Source of the DNA: Paenibacillus tianjinensis
Lineage (GTDB): Bacteria; Bacillota; Bacilli; Paenibacillales; Paenibacillaceae
Direction of reading: 5' to 3'
NCBI RefSeq assembly: GCF_017086365.1
Contig: NZ_CP070969.1
Location: 1,364,001 to 1,428,000 of the forward strand
DNA: 64,000 nucleotides
The notes under the pieces were generated by a model, which ran no database searches, was not told the origin of the DNA, and saw only the letters and a program-made list of their open reading frames with translations. The position numbers were made by a program, and so were the translations under genes. Below are positions 53,654 through 62,300 of the stretch, in pieces (the stretch's first letter is position 1; each line of letters begins with the position of its first letter).

Positions 53654-56152
53654 ATGGAGAAGTCCGAACATCCTATACTGCGGATTATACCCCGCTTGTC
53701 ATTACAAACGTCGATTATTACCGAACGGGATTCCGGCTCCGTTGCCAGTCCCGATATCCTGATTGTCTATGTGCTGCGGGGCAACCTGACCGTGCAGCGG
53801 CAGGAGCGGAAGCTTGCGCTCGGGCCGCATGAGTTCATCCTGTTTAATCCGTTTGAGGAGCATAAGCTGAGCGCCGGGAAGGATGTATTAGCCGCCCGGT
53901 TCAGGGTTCCCCAGGAGCTGCTGACCTTCTTCGGCGGCCAGGAGGAGACAAGGTTCTTCTGCTGCTCCGTGCGGGAGCGCAAGGAAAGCGACGATGAGCT
54001 GCGGAGCATGTTCACAGAAATTCTTCAGGGGCGCATCCGGAATAAAACGATGCATCCTGTTGTGGAAATTAAACTGACCTTCGAGATGCTTCATTTGTTG
54101 CTAAGCCACTACACGGTAAAAACAGCAGCATCCGGCTCGATGCTTACGCTTAACAAGCCGAATCAGCGGCTGATGGAGATTTGCTCATATATGCTGGCGA
54201 ACTACCGGCAGCCGCTGACTCTAAATGAAGTGGCCGAACAGCATTATGTATCCGTACCCTATCTCTCCAAGTCATTCAAGAAAGAAACAGGCATGACATT
54301 CTCGGAATACCTGAACCAGATCCGTCTCGATCATGCGATGGCCCATCTGCTTTATACAGACCAGCCGATTACGCGGATTGCGCTGGACAGCGGGTTCCCC
54401 AGTCTGACCGCGTTCAACCGGGTCTTCCGGGAAGCATATCAGCTGACACCTTCCCAGTACCGGAAGGCGGCACTGGAATCCTGTCCGGCACGATCAAGTG
54501 AAGAAGAAAGCTCTGCGCTTGCGGAAAATGCCGATTTGGAAGAGCTGGAAGCGCTGATCAGTAAGCACAATACGCAGGATGCCTCTATTGTTACGGTTCA
54601 GGCTGTGCCGAAGCAGGCAGCCGGCTATAAAAGAGTCTGGAAGGAAATCATCAACATCGGCTATGCCCGCGATCTACTGAATTCCGATCTGCAGGAGCAG
54701 CTGCCGCTGATCCGCACCGATCTGGGCTTCTCGTATGCCCGGGTGTGGGGGATCTTCAGCGAAGAGATGATGATCGAGGACCCGTCGGACCCGGATAACG
54801 GCTATAACTTCAGCAATATCGATAAGCTGATCGATATTCTGATCCGCAACAATCTGCGGCCGTACCTTGAACTGGGCGACAAGCCGAAGCTGATCCAGAA
54901 GAATGCCGCCCAGAAGATGGGAAAAGCTCCCGCGGTACACCGGCAGAGAGGGGCGGAGCAATGGAAACGGCTGATCCGCTCCTTCCTCATTCACTGCATT
55001 AACCGCTACGGCAGCGAAGAAGTGGAGAGCTGGTATTTTGAGCTATGGCACTCCAGCAAGCATGCGTTTCTGTTTGAGGAAGTGGACCATCTGGTCAGCA
55101 CCGCTTACCAGCCGGATGAAATGGAGCAATGGTTCAATGAGTATTTTGTCCGGTTCGATCTGACCTGGAGGGAACTAAAGGAGCTTTTGCCTGCGGCGAA
55201 GCTTGGGGGCTGCGGATTAAGCATGGATCTCGAGGGGCGCTTTCTGCCGCTTCTGGTGGACAAGTGGGGTCGTAGAGAGATCGTTCCGGATTTCCTGTCC
55301 GTCTATCTCTATCCGTATGAATTCACTACACCTGCTGACGGGAGTACCCCGGTATTCGCACATTCAGCCGATGAACAATGGATTCTGCACACCATCCAAG
55401 CGGTCAGACAGTCGCTGGCCGATCATGGACTGGAAGATTTGCCGCTGCATGTATCGGAGTGGAACTTCAGTATTTCGAGCAGGGACTCGCTCAATGACAG
55501 CATCTTCAAGGCATCCTATATCCTCAAAAATATGACGGATGTGCTTGGCGAGCAGGTGCTGATGGGCTACTGGCTCTACTCTGATATTTTCAGCGAGTTC
55601 CGGGACTCCCGGCGGCTGCTGCACGGCGGAGCAGGGCTGATCTCCAAAAACGGAATCAAAAAGCCTGCTTACTATGCATTCGCTTTCCTGAACCGGATGG
55701 GCAAGCACCTGATCGGCCGGGGCCGGGATTACATGCTTACCAAACGCAGCGGTGACCGTTACCAGCTCCTGTGCTTTCATTACCGGCATTCCGATTTGAG
55801 CGGTTACGGGGAGTCAGAGCCTGTACCTGTGCCGGATGAGCTTCAGGAGTCGGGAACCGGATCTAGGCCGTTGGAGCGTAAATTCCGGCTTGAGGGTCTG
55901 AAGGACGGCAGCTACCGGCTGAAGCGTTCCTCTGTCAGCAGCGAGCGGGGCAGCATTCTTAAAGAGTGGAAAAAGTTCGGCGCTGTCCACGATATCCGGC
56001 CTGATGAAATTATGTTTCTGAAGCAGATCTGTGTCCCGGATATTTCCGTAGAGCATGTAGAGGTGAAAGGCGGAAGAATAGAGATCAGCAGCTCACTCCG
56101 CGCTCACGAAATGTGCCTGATCGAGCTGGAGCTGAGAATGGATACGTTATGA
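53654..56152 (+). CDS. AraC-type regulator fused to a GH39-like domain
   Basis: 832 residues. Cupin-like sensor at about 1-100 and AraC double helix-turn-helix at about 171-272 (LTLNEVAEQHYVSVPYLSKS and FPSLTAFNRVFREAYQLTPS). A GH39 xylosidase-like barrel follows from about 315 to 700 (FSYARVWGIFSEE, PYLELGDKP, WYFELWHSSKH, HVSEWNFSIS). In active GH39 enzymes the acid/base Glu is in W-N-E-P; here that position reads WHSS, while the nucleophile-type Glu in SEWN is kept. So it likely binds a xyloside as a sensor instead of hydrolysing it. It lies within the operon it may regulate. Confidence 0.85.
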   Translation: MEKSEHPILRIIPRLSLQTSIITERDSGSVASPDILIVYVLRGNLTVQRQERKLALGPHEFILFNPFEEHKLSAGKDVLAARFRVPQELLTFFGGQEETRFFCCSVRERKESDDELRSMFTEILQGRIRNKTMHPVVEIKLTFEMLHLLLSHYTVKTAASGSMLTLNKPNQRLMEICSYMLANYRQPLTLNEVAEQHYVSVPYLSKSFKKETGMTFSEYLNQIRLDHAMAHLLYTDQPITRIALDSGFPSLTAFNRVFREAYQLTPSQYRKAALESCPARSSEEESSALAENADLEELEALISKHNTQDASIVTVQAVPKQAAGYKRVWKEIINIGYARDLLNSDLQEQLPLIRTDLGFSYARVWGIFSEEMMIEDPSDPDNGYNFSNIDKLIDILIRNNLRPYLELGDKPKLIQKNAAQKMGKAPAVHRQRGAEQWKRLIRSFLIHCINRYGSEEVESWYFELWHSSKHAFLFEEVDHLVSTAYQPDEMEQWFNEYFVRFDLTWRELKELLPAAKLGGCGLSMDLEGRFLPLLVDKWGRREIVPDFLSVYLYPYEFTTPADGSTPVFAHSADEQWILHTIQAVRQSLADHGLEDLPLHVSEWNFSISSRDSLNDSIFKASYILKNMTDVLGEQVLMGYWLYSDIFSEFRDSRRLLHGGAGLISKNGIKKPAYYAFAFLNRMGKHLIGRGRDYMLTKRSGDRYQLLCFHYRHSDLSGYGESEPVPVPDELQESGTGSRPLERKFRLEGLKDGSYRLKRSSVSSERGSILKEWKKFGAVHDIRPDEIMFLKQICVPDISVEHVEVKGGRIEISSSLRAHEMCLIELELRMDTL

Positions 56153-56185
56153 CAAAATATTTTATAAAAGAAACGAGGGGTAAAC

Positions 56186-57172
56186 ATGTCCAGTATTAAA
56201 CGGGCAGTAAGCTTGTACAGCTATCAGGATGAATATGTGCGCGGCAAATTGACGCTGGAAGGCTGTCTGCAGGAGCTGGCGGAGATTGGTGTGGAAGGGG
56301 TAGAGGTCATCACGGACCAGATGTTCCACAACACGCCGGAAACCGACGATGCGAGCATCAAGAACTGGAAACGGATCGTTGAGGAGACGGGAATCGTTCC
56401 GGTCTGCAACGATATTTTTATCAATACAAATCTGTATCATAACCGCATGCTGACCAAGAAAGAAAACTTGGATTTCCTGAAAAAAGAGCTGGTTCAGGCT
56501 AGCAAGCTCGGCTTCCCGATGGTTCGTCTTGTTTCCGCCACCCCGGCCGACATTATTGAGGAAGCCCTGCCGCTTGCGGAAGAGCTGAATGTCATTATGG
56601 CGCTTGAAGTGCACGCCGGGATGGCTCTTGACAACGCATTGACCAAGAAATTTACCGATATCATGTTCAAGCTGGATTCGCCTTATCTGGGTCTGGTCGT
56701 GGATACAGGGATTTTCTGCCGCAGACATCCGCGGGTATCCACAGCCTTTTTCCTCGACCAGGGCTTGAATCCTGAGATTGTAAAATATATCGACGATATC
56801 TTTGCCAGCGGGGATGATCCTTTGGAGCTCTCCCATAACAAGCTGCCGGAAGATTTGGAAAAAATGGTCCGTTCCCGGATCGACAGAGAATACATTCTCT
56901 TCGCGGGCGGATACGAGAACAAGGATTTCTCCGTTCTGGACCCTTATATGCCGTATGTGAAGCATTTCCACGGCAAGTTCTGGGAGATGACCGAGGAAGG
57001 CACAGAATACTCCATTCCTTATAAGGAACTGATTGAATATCTCAAGGAAAAAGGCTACGACGGTTATATTGCCAGCGAATATGAAGGCGGCCGGTTTGCC
57101 CTTCCGGGAACCGAGATCGATGCAGTAGCCCAAGTGAGAAAGCAGCAGGACATGCTGCGTTCCTATATCTAA
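56186..57172 (+). CDS. TIM-barrel protein resembling C-glycoside deglycosidase alpha subunit
   Basis: 328 residues. Metal-site residues in order: Glu in MALEVHAGM, Asp in LVVDTGIF, His in VKHFHGKFW and Glu in ASEYEGGRF. The next gene, 19 bases on, encodes a DUF6379-like small protein. That pairing of a large isomerase-like subunit with a small beta subunit is the arrangement of C-glycoside deglycosidases (DgpBC, CarBC), which break the C-C bond of 3-keto C-glycosides. The function here is inferred from fold and gene pair. ATG after GAGGGG. Confidence 0.7.
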   Translation: MSSIKRAVSLYSYQDEYVRGKLTLEGCLQELAEIGVEGVEVITDQMFHNTPETDDASIKNWKRIVEETGIVPVCNDIFINTNLYHNRMLTKKENLDFLKKELVQASKLGFPMVRLVSATPADIIEEALPLAEELNVIMALEVHAGMALDNALTKKFTDIMFKLDSPYLGLVVDTGIFCRRHPRVSTAFFLDQGLNPEIVKYIDDIFASGDDPLELSHNKLPEDLEKMVRSRIDREYILFAGGYENKDFSVLDPYMPYVKHFHGKFWEMTEEGTEYSIPYKELIEYLKEKGYDGYIASEYEGGRFALPGTEIDAVAQVRKQQDMLRSYI

Positions 57173-57191
57173 GCAGAGGAGAGATGAGGAT

Positions 57192-57584
57192 ATGTTCGAT
57201 AACTACGTTCTAACAGATAACAGTCTTGAAAATGTTAAAAAGGACGGCGAAATCACCGGCTACAAAATGCGTACGCGCATTACCTATTATCGCGGTATTC
57301 CGCTTTCCATGGTTCATGATATCCAGGTTGAGGTGGACGGGCAGGAAGTCCCGCGTGAGCGCATCCGTTTTTCACCGGACGGGGAGATTTATTTTACACT
57401 GGAAGAAATGAAGACCGTCACCAGCTACAAATGGGAATACGGACAAGAGGGCATTGTGTATGTAGAACAGCCAGGCGGGCTTGCGCCGGGTGAACATAAG
57501 ATTAAGCTGACTCAGGTCTCGCGCGTGGCCTACATCCCGGTGCCGTTCTCCGGAACACAGACGAAAACCCTTACTGTAAATTAA
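57192..57584 (+). CDS. DUF6379-like protein, candidate C-glycoside deglycosidase beta subunit
   Basis: 130 residues, beta-rich, starting MFDNYVLTDNSLENVKKDGE and containing YYRGIPLSMVHDIQVEVDG and RVAYIPVPFSGTQTKTL. These patterns match the small subunit of C-glycoside deglycosidases, which completes the active site of the TIM-barrel subunit. It is the final gene of the operon, followed by a terminator. No catalytic residue is claimed. Confidence 0.7.
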   Translation: MFDNYVLTDNSLENVKKDGEITGYKMRTRITYYRGIPLSMVHDIQVEVDGQEVPRERIRFSPDGEIYFTLEEMKTVTSYKWEYGQEGIVYVEQPGGLAPGEHKIKLTQVSRVAYIPVPFSGTQTKTLTVN

Positions 57585-57627
57585 TGATTTTTTTAAAGTG
57601 AATAATGGAAGAGTAAGCCGGCTTTTG

Positions 57628-57672
57628 ATATTGAAGCCTTTCCGGAAAATTATCCGGAGAGGTTTTTTTATC
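57628..57672 (+). terminator. Terminator after the DUF6379-like gene
   Basis: GCCTTTCCGGA pairs with TCCGGAGAGG around AAATTA and is followed by TTTTTTT. Confidence 0.8.
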
Positions 57673-57738
57673 TTTTCTACAGGTATCACGTCAGCAGCGG
57701 TGCTCAAAAAGCCAAATCTCTTTAATCTCATGAACTCT

Positions 57739-57834
57739 GGCCGCTTCGGACTCGATACAGGCGGGGAGGAGCGGACGCAGCGGGAGATCGCGAAGGAGCT
57801 GGGGATTTCGTGGAGTTATGTTATAAAACAGTGA
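57739..57834 (+). pseudogene. sigK region-4 fragment, copy 7 (distal)
   Basis: GGCCGCTTCGGACTCGATAC through GAGTTATG encode [20 protein letters not shown] then LGISWSYV, the SigK region 4.1-4.2 start, nearly unchanged, then unrelated sequence and a stop. It lies directly after the terminator of the sugar operon, 14.6 kb beyond copy 6. Confidence 0.85.
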
Positions 57835-57923
57835 GGGAATTGACTCGAGCTGTTCAGAACCTAAATGTTGAGTTAAAAAAGTCCCCGTCAGAAACGTCCA
57901 AAAAAAATGATTGAGAAAAAAAA

Positions 57924-57954
57924 GAAAGACGCTCTAATTCGAGCGTCTTTGTGA
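57924..57954. terminator. Hairpin terminator near the 57.98 kb lipoprotein gene
   Basis: AAAGACGCTC pairs with GAGCGTCTTT around TAATTC. It lies 27 bases past the lipoprotein stop on the minus strand, with A-rich sequence on one side and T residues on the other. Confidence 0.75.
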
Positions 57955-57980
57955 CATCTTCTCTTGATCAGGCAGAACTT

Positions 57981-58502
57981 CTAGTCAATAGATATGATCT
58001 GCCACTCACCGCTTTTGTCTTTTTCGAAATAGAATGTATATGCCATTTCAGAGACATTTCCGTTACCTTGATTTTCTCCAATTATAGGCACTAGAACACG
58101 CCCATCTTCCTCATGCGCTTCGCCAACATCTGTAATTTTAACTGGATTATCTAAGAGATAATCGTGCGCGGTACCAACAGTGGGACCGAGTGTTTGATGA
58201 AAAGCATCCACATCTTTTTTAACGATTGCATCAATTGAAGCTTTGAGCTTGGCTTTCATAGCCTCATCAATAAGTGGGTCTTTTATTTCTTCCCACTTAA
58301 TGTTATTACTGCTGATTGGCCCAGAATTGTTTTCCGTTCCCGTTGTCGTTTCTGATCCTGCAGAGTTAGTTTCAGCTGTATTACTGGATGAGGTCGTTGC
58401 TGGGGTGTTCGGATCTGTTGGCTCTTGCTCTTGATTGCCACATGCACCAAGAAATGTGGACGAGAGTAACAGAGTAGCGATGCCCAGGGTAAGCTTATTC
58501 AT
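57981..58502 (-). CDS. Lipoprotein of unknown function
   Basis: 173 residues. Signal peptide MNKLTLGIATLLLSSTFLGAC with lipobox LGAC, a 45-residue Thr/Ser/Asn/Gly linker, then a small alpha-beta domain (about 65-173) beginning IKDPLIDEAMKAKLKASIDA and ending GEWQIISID. The tail resembles DUF4878/SnoaL-like domains, in which a helix carries a conserved Phe and a strand ends in W-x-I. ATG 58502 is preferred; GAAAGGATG lies upstream. Function unknown. Confidence 0.7.
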   Translation of the reverse strand: MNKLTLGIATLLLSSTFLGACGNQEQEPTDPNTPATTSSSNTAETNSAGSETTTGTENNSGPISSNNIKWEEIKDPLIDEAMKAKLKASIDAIVKKDVDAFHQTLGPTVGTAHDYLLDNPVKITDVGEAHEEDGRVLVPIIGENQGNGNVSEMAYTFYFEKDKSGEWQIISID

Positions 58503-58514
58503 GTGAGAACACAT

Positions 58515-59278
58515 CCTTTCTGTTATTCAGACGTTCAAAAAAAGAAAAAGTTTACAACACTCTTTTTAATTTACACATTTTATTCAAAAAAGGCAAAAGA
58601 AGGTGATCTCTAATGAGGCAACCTCTTTTTTTGGTGTGTATGTAAACTTGAACATGGCGAAATGACAACAAAATGAACGACGTAAAGGTGAAATGACCAC
58701 GAACTGAGATCATTTTTGAACAGTTACGGAACGACTGCCCTTAAGAAGTATTTATAAAGTGCTATTCTTGATAGTTGTCTTGTCTAGGAACCTATTATTA
58801 CATTTGGACAAGTAACTTCCCGATAATTTAGCACTTTCTTTGGCATCTTCATATAACAATGGAACTATACATTTTTTCATGAGCTACTGATGAGAAGAAA
58901 TTATATCAAAAACATATATTACATATGACTTTTTTCGAAACCTTACACCAAGTGCAAAGTGTTAGTACTGTTGCTCCATATGTCTGTAATATTCCCAATG
59001 GCCAAGCCGCGCTCCATACTTCCCCCCATCCTTCACCTTATATAGGCTCTAAACGTTTAATCTGAGTGATTTCTGATCCCTAAATCAGAAGAAAATCTAG
59101 AACGAATAAGAGTAAAGACCAATGAATAAATGAGGAAGTAATGCTTTATTAATTATATATTCTAAAATAATCCATATATTGCAACTTTTCTGGCTTCACA
59201 GCGTCAGTATAACATCTGCATATTCAGGATATTTGGAGTGCGTCATACCAGATGATTCCCAAAAAGGAGGAAAATTAA
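58515..59278. other. 760-base AT-rich intergenic region
   Basis: I see no gene. A 9-base inverted repeat, AAAGTGCTA (58756) and TAGCACTTT (58829), encloses about 64 bases and could form a long hairpin. The only other clear signal is the AAAGGAGG ribosome-binding site of the next gene at about 59263. Confidence 0.4.
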
Positions 59279-60205
59279 ATGAAAAAGAAAGTGGCAGCCA
59301 GCTTATTGCTTACTGTAGCCTTATCGTCTACATTGCTAGGCTCTTCATTCGCTAGTAGTCCTTCTTATAAAGTGTCTAGAAGCGGCTCAAGTACTTCTTA
59401 TGATGGACAGGTGGTCTCAGGCCGGGTGCTTATACCTGTGAAGGCCATTCAAAGCTTCAACGGGATCAAGATGAATTGGAATTCTACGAATAAACAGCTT
59501 AAGCTGCAAAAAGGGGATTCCACTGTTCTTCTCACCGCAGGTAAAAGCGTAGCGATAGTTAATAATAAATCCGTCAGCTTAGATGTACCTGTTACGATAA
59601 TAAACGGAAGAACCCTTGTTCCAATCCGGTTTGTCTCGGAGGCATTAAATTACAATGTTGAATTAAATTCATTGACCAAGCTAATTACCATTTCCGACCG
59701 CGCCAATTCTGTCCTGACTGAAAATTATAAGAGCGATAACCTGGCGATATCCCGGATTGCTGCCTTACAGTTTCCTATTCATAATTCCGGATTGCCTATG
59801 TTGACGGCAGATGATGAAGGATTGAATACAACCTATTATTTTCCGGAAGGAAAATCGGACCGTTATTTTATTCAAACAGCAGATCTTGTTTATTATTATG
59901 AGATCAAGAGCGGTCAAGCCAAGCTGATGTGGGAAGCCAATCTGGATACCACTAAGAAATCTGCTTCCAAAGATATCACTCAACTGTTCGGCTATCAAAT
60001 CGATAAACAGTACGGTTCGGCGCCCCAGTTGTCCAAGAGATATGTATTTTTTAATGTAGACCTGTTTACGCATATGGTCCAATATGGATTTGCCAATTCT
60101 GATGGACAGATGTCGGTCCTGGGATCACAGCAGAGCAGCGCTCAGGTGATCCAGAATAAGAACTTTGTTAGAGAGATTGATGAGGAACAACCGATTGGAT
60201 CGTAA
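59279..60205 (+). CDS. Secreted protein with copper-amine-oxidase N-terminal-like (stalk) domain
   Basis: 308 residues. Signal peptide with probable cleavage after SSFA. Residues about 35-145 have the stalk-domain pattern: DGQVVSGRVLIPVKAIQSFN, then SLDVPVTIINGRTLVPIRFV followed by SEALNYNVE. The C-terminal 160 residues form a beta-rich unknown domain (FPEGKSDRYFIQTADLVYYY). In Paenibacillus such domains are common on cell-envelope proteins. AAAGGAGG ribosome-binding site. Role unknown. Confidence 0.8.
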   Translation: MKKKVAASLLLTVALSSTLLGSSFASSPSYKVSRSGSSTSYDGQVVSGRVLIPVKAIQSFNGIKMNWNSTNKQLKLQKGDSTVLLTAGKSVAIVNNKSVSLDVPVTIINGRTLVPIRFVSEALNYNVELNSLTKLITISDRANSVLTENYKSDNLAISRIAALQFPIHNSGLPMLTADDEGLNTTYYFPEGKSDRYFIQTADLVYYYEIKSGQAKLMWEANLDTTKKSASKDITQLFGYQIDKQYGSAPQLSKRYVFFNVDLFTHMVQYGFANSDGQMSVLGSQQSSAQVIQNKNFVREIDEEQPIGS

Positions 60206-60246
60206 AAAAACCTGTAAAGTCAAAATTAAAAATTCTCTTATTCCAA

Positions 60247-60281
60247 AAACAGGCACCGATAAAATATCGGTGCCTGTTCGT
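60247..60281. terminator. Perfect bidirectional terminator
   Basis: AACAGGCACCGATA pairs exactly with TATCGGTGCCTGTT around AAA, between convergent genes. Confidence 0.85.
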
Positions 60282-60310
60282 GTGCATCTTGAGTTTTGCT
60301 GTGTCCTTGC

Positions 60311-60805
60311 TTAAGCTTTAAGTGACGCATAGATTCGGGAGTTCGCCAAATCAGAAGTGACGGTATAGTCGGCCGGCGAAGGAGTTGTACCCGTTGTAAA
60401 GTTTTGATTCATGTAGTCATTAGCAGTCTTGTAGACTGTTTGATTATTCACCTGGAAAATCATTTTTTTGTAGGTAGGGCTGTCTACAGTATCGTCGATA
60501 GTTACTTTAAGATTGATGATTTCTCCGTCACTGAACTGCAGCATAGGGCCTGATCCACCTGTCTCATTTGCAGTTTCAGATGCAACGGTCCAATGCCATT
60601 TATAAGCACCGGAAGAATCCTTAAATTTTGGATCATTTTGAACAGACACCCCTGCCTCAAGCGGACCGAGTCCAACGTAAGCCGTAATATACGACCCAAT
60701 CGAAGGCATGGTCTTGGTACTCGGCAACTGTACCGTTGCCTGGAATCCGCGCCCGCTATTACTTGCAAGAACCTTAACAAATTTTGCATATTCATATAAT
60801 GCCAT
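60311..60805 (-). CDS. Unrecognised 164-residue beta-rich protein
   Basis: Starts MALYEYAKFVKVLASNSGRG. It contains VQLPSTKTMPSIGSYITAYV and ends with an alternating hydrophobic pattern typical of a beta sandwich. There is no signal peptide. It lies 44 bases downstream of the phosphodiester-glycosidase-like gene on the same strand, so the two probably form an operon. GGAGTG ribosome-binding site. I cannot name a family. Confidence 0.6.
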   Translation of the reverse strand: MALYEYAKFVKVLASNSGRGFQATVQLPSTKTMPSIGSYITAYVGLGPLEAGVSVQNDPKFKDSSGAYKWHWTVASETANETGGSGPMLQFSDGEIINLKVTIDDTVDSPTYKKMIFQVNNQTVYKTANDYMNQNFTTGTTPSPADYTVTSDLANSRIYASLKA

Positions 60806-60849
60806 AATTAATCACTCCTATTATTTATTAGATTGAGAAATATATTAGT

Positions 60850-61527
60850 TTACCGCAATGCAACCATAGAGAAAACCTTTCGGCCATCCCCCGTGGCAAC
60901 GTTTGTACCAGCCTTAAGCTGAGCAGAGCCAGACCCATCCAGAAAAATCCCGTTTACCAATGTGCCAGAACCGATCTTTTCTTTGATAGCGCTGCGGAAC
61001 TGAGCTGCAGTGCACAAAGTATTGGTAACTACCAGCCAAATGTTATTGGTGTTGTTATAAACCAGCCCCGCACGCATAGCGTTACCCGTACGATTCGGCA
61101 TATTCTGCTGATCTGCAATAGAAGCCCATGTCGAATCATTACCTAAAGTCATACTAATTCCGCCTTGTGCCCAATACTGATAGCGACTAATGACGTTGAG
61201 GCTGGCTGCAGAGCTGACAATTTGTACAGAGAATTGTTGCTCACGGGAATCCCACACTAATGTACCGCGAGCATAACCAGCGTTCTGATAACCACTACCA
61301 TAATCATCCTTGGTGCCGGGACCAACCGGAATATCATTATTTACAGCAATTGTCAGTAGAGAGCCTGTTCCGAAATCAAAGAAACTTCCATTGATTCCAT
61401 CACTACTTTGACCTGGAATTGTCGAACCGCCCGGTAGTCCTTTCATGTAAACCTCGTTAGGTGAAGTTTTAATGGATTGAAGAACCACACCGTTGCTTGC
61501 TGTTACTTTTGAATAGGTGTATGCCAT
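60850..61527 (-). CDS. Phosphodiester glycosidase (NAGPA)-like protein without signal peptide
   Basis: 225 residues. Segments typical of the NAGPA / phosphodiester-glycosidase fold: SDGINGSFFDFGTGSLLTIA (the N-G-x-F-F pattern), YARGTLVWDSREQQFSVQIV and, near the end, LVNGIFLDGSGSAQLKAG (family LDGGGS). Family enzymes remove sugars from phosphodiesters, such as uncovering mannose-6-phosphate or trimming wall polymers. No secretion signal is visible, unlike most bacterial members. AGGAGTGG ribosome-binding site. Confidence 0.65.
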   Translation of the reverse strand: MAYTYSKVTASNGVVLQSIKTSPNEVYMKGLPGGSTIPGQSSDGINGSFFDFGTGSLLTIAVNNDIPVGPGTKDDYGSGYQNAGYARGTLVWDSREQQFSVQIVSSAASLNVISRYQYWAQGGISMTLGNDSTWASIADQQNMPNRTGNAMRAGLVYNNTNNIWLVVTNTLCTAAQFRSAIKEKIGSGTLVNGIFLDGSGSAQLKAGTNVATGDGRKVFSMVALR

Positions 61528-61694
61528 TTTTCTACCACTCCTAGTTGATTGTTTATTTGAAGAACAATACTGGGGGAATCACCTCAGCACGCTATTCCCT
61601 AGCGTTATTACCTTGGCGCCTTATCGCCTTCATATATAAGGAGTGTAAGAAGCATTTTTTACAACAACCGTTAATATTAATTTTTTCGAAACTC

Positions 61695-62083
61695 TTGCCG
61701 CCCGCTGTATCGAGAATGAAATCCTCATGCATTTGAGATCGCTTAAAAAGTCCAAAAAGGACGTATCCCTGCATGATCCGATTAGTACGGACAAGGAAGG
61801 GAACGAGATTACGCTGATCGATATCCTCGGTTCCGATGCGGATGATATTGTGAAGGAAATGGATCTGAAGATCGAGAAGAGTAAAATTTACCGCAATTTG
61901 GATATTTTGGATGACCGGGAGAAAGAGGTAATCGTCGGCCGCTTTGGCCTGGACACCGGTGGGGAAGAGCGGACGCAGCGTGAGATCGCGAAGGAGCTGG
62001 GGATTTCGCGGAGTTATGTTTCGCGGATTGAGAAAAGGGCGCTCATGAAGCTGTATTATGAGTTTTAAAAGGCGAAGCGGTGA
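61695..62083 (+). pseudogene. sigK 3' fragment, copy 8 (distal)
   Basis: It begins TTGCCGCCCGCTGTATCG (codon 106), the same breakpoint as copy 2, preceded by AAACTC. It is open for most of its length with a few replacements relative to SigK ([26 protein letters not shown]), then an early TAA at 62066 where TATAAG is expected. The old stop follows at 62081. No promoter or start is evident. Confidence 0.9.
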
Positions 62084-62087
62084 TTGT

Positions 62088-62300
62088 TCACACATCTTTG
62101 ATGGTCCCGTCGTCCTTGAACGCCACTTTCTTGACAAGACGTTGAAGAACTTGCTTCAATACTTGTCTATCATCAACAGCTAGTTCAGCGAAACGTGAGA
62201 TTTGCTTCTTAAAGGCATGGAGTTGTACTTCCGTGTCTTTTTTGGTTTGTAAAGCCGTTTGATTTTTTTTGGTTTTGAACCAAAAAATCCACTTTTTGAA
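62088..62300 (-). pseudogene. C-terminal remnant of a probable large serine recombinase
   Basis: The last about 50 residues of a minus-strand frame read KKDTEVQLHAFKKQISRFAE, LAVDDRQVLKQVLQRLVKKV, AFKDDGTIKDV. This looks like the C-terminal end of SpoIVCA-type large serine recombinases: a helical coiled region, then D-R-x-x-L-x-x-L-I/V-x-R-I/V-x-V-x-x-D-G-x-I. No catalytic domain remains; the upstream part of the frame is unrelated and Lys/Trp-rich. Its stop is 5 bases from the sigK fragment, tail to tail. Short, so moderate confidence. Confidence 0.5.

Noticed and set aside
21522..62300. A single intact skin element or prophage
   Set aside because: sigK is uninterrupted, no complete recombinase and no phage structural or replication genes are visible.
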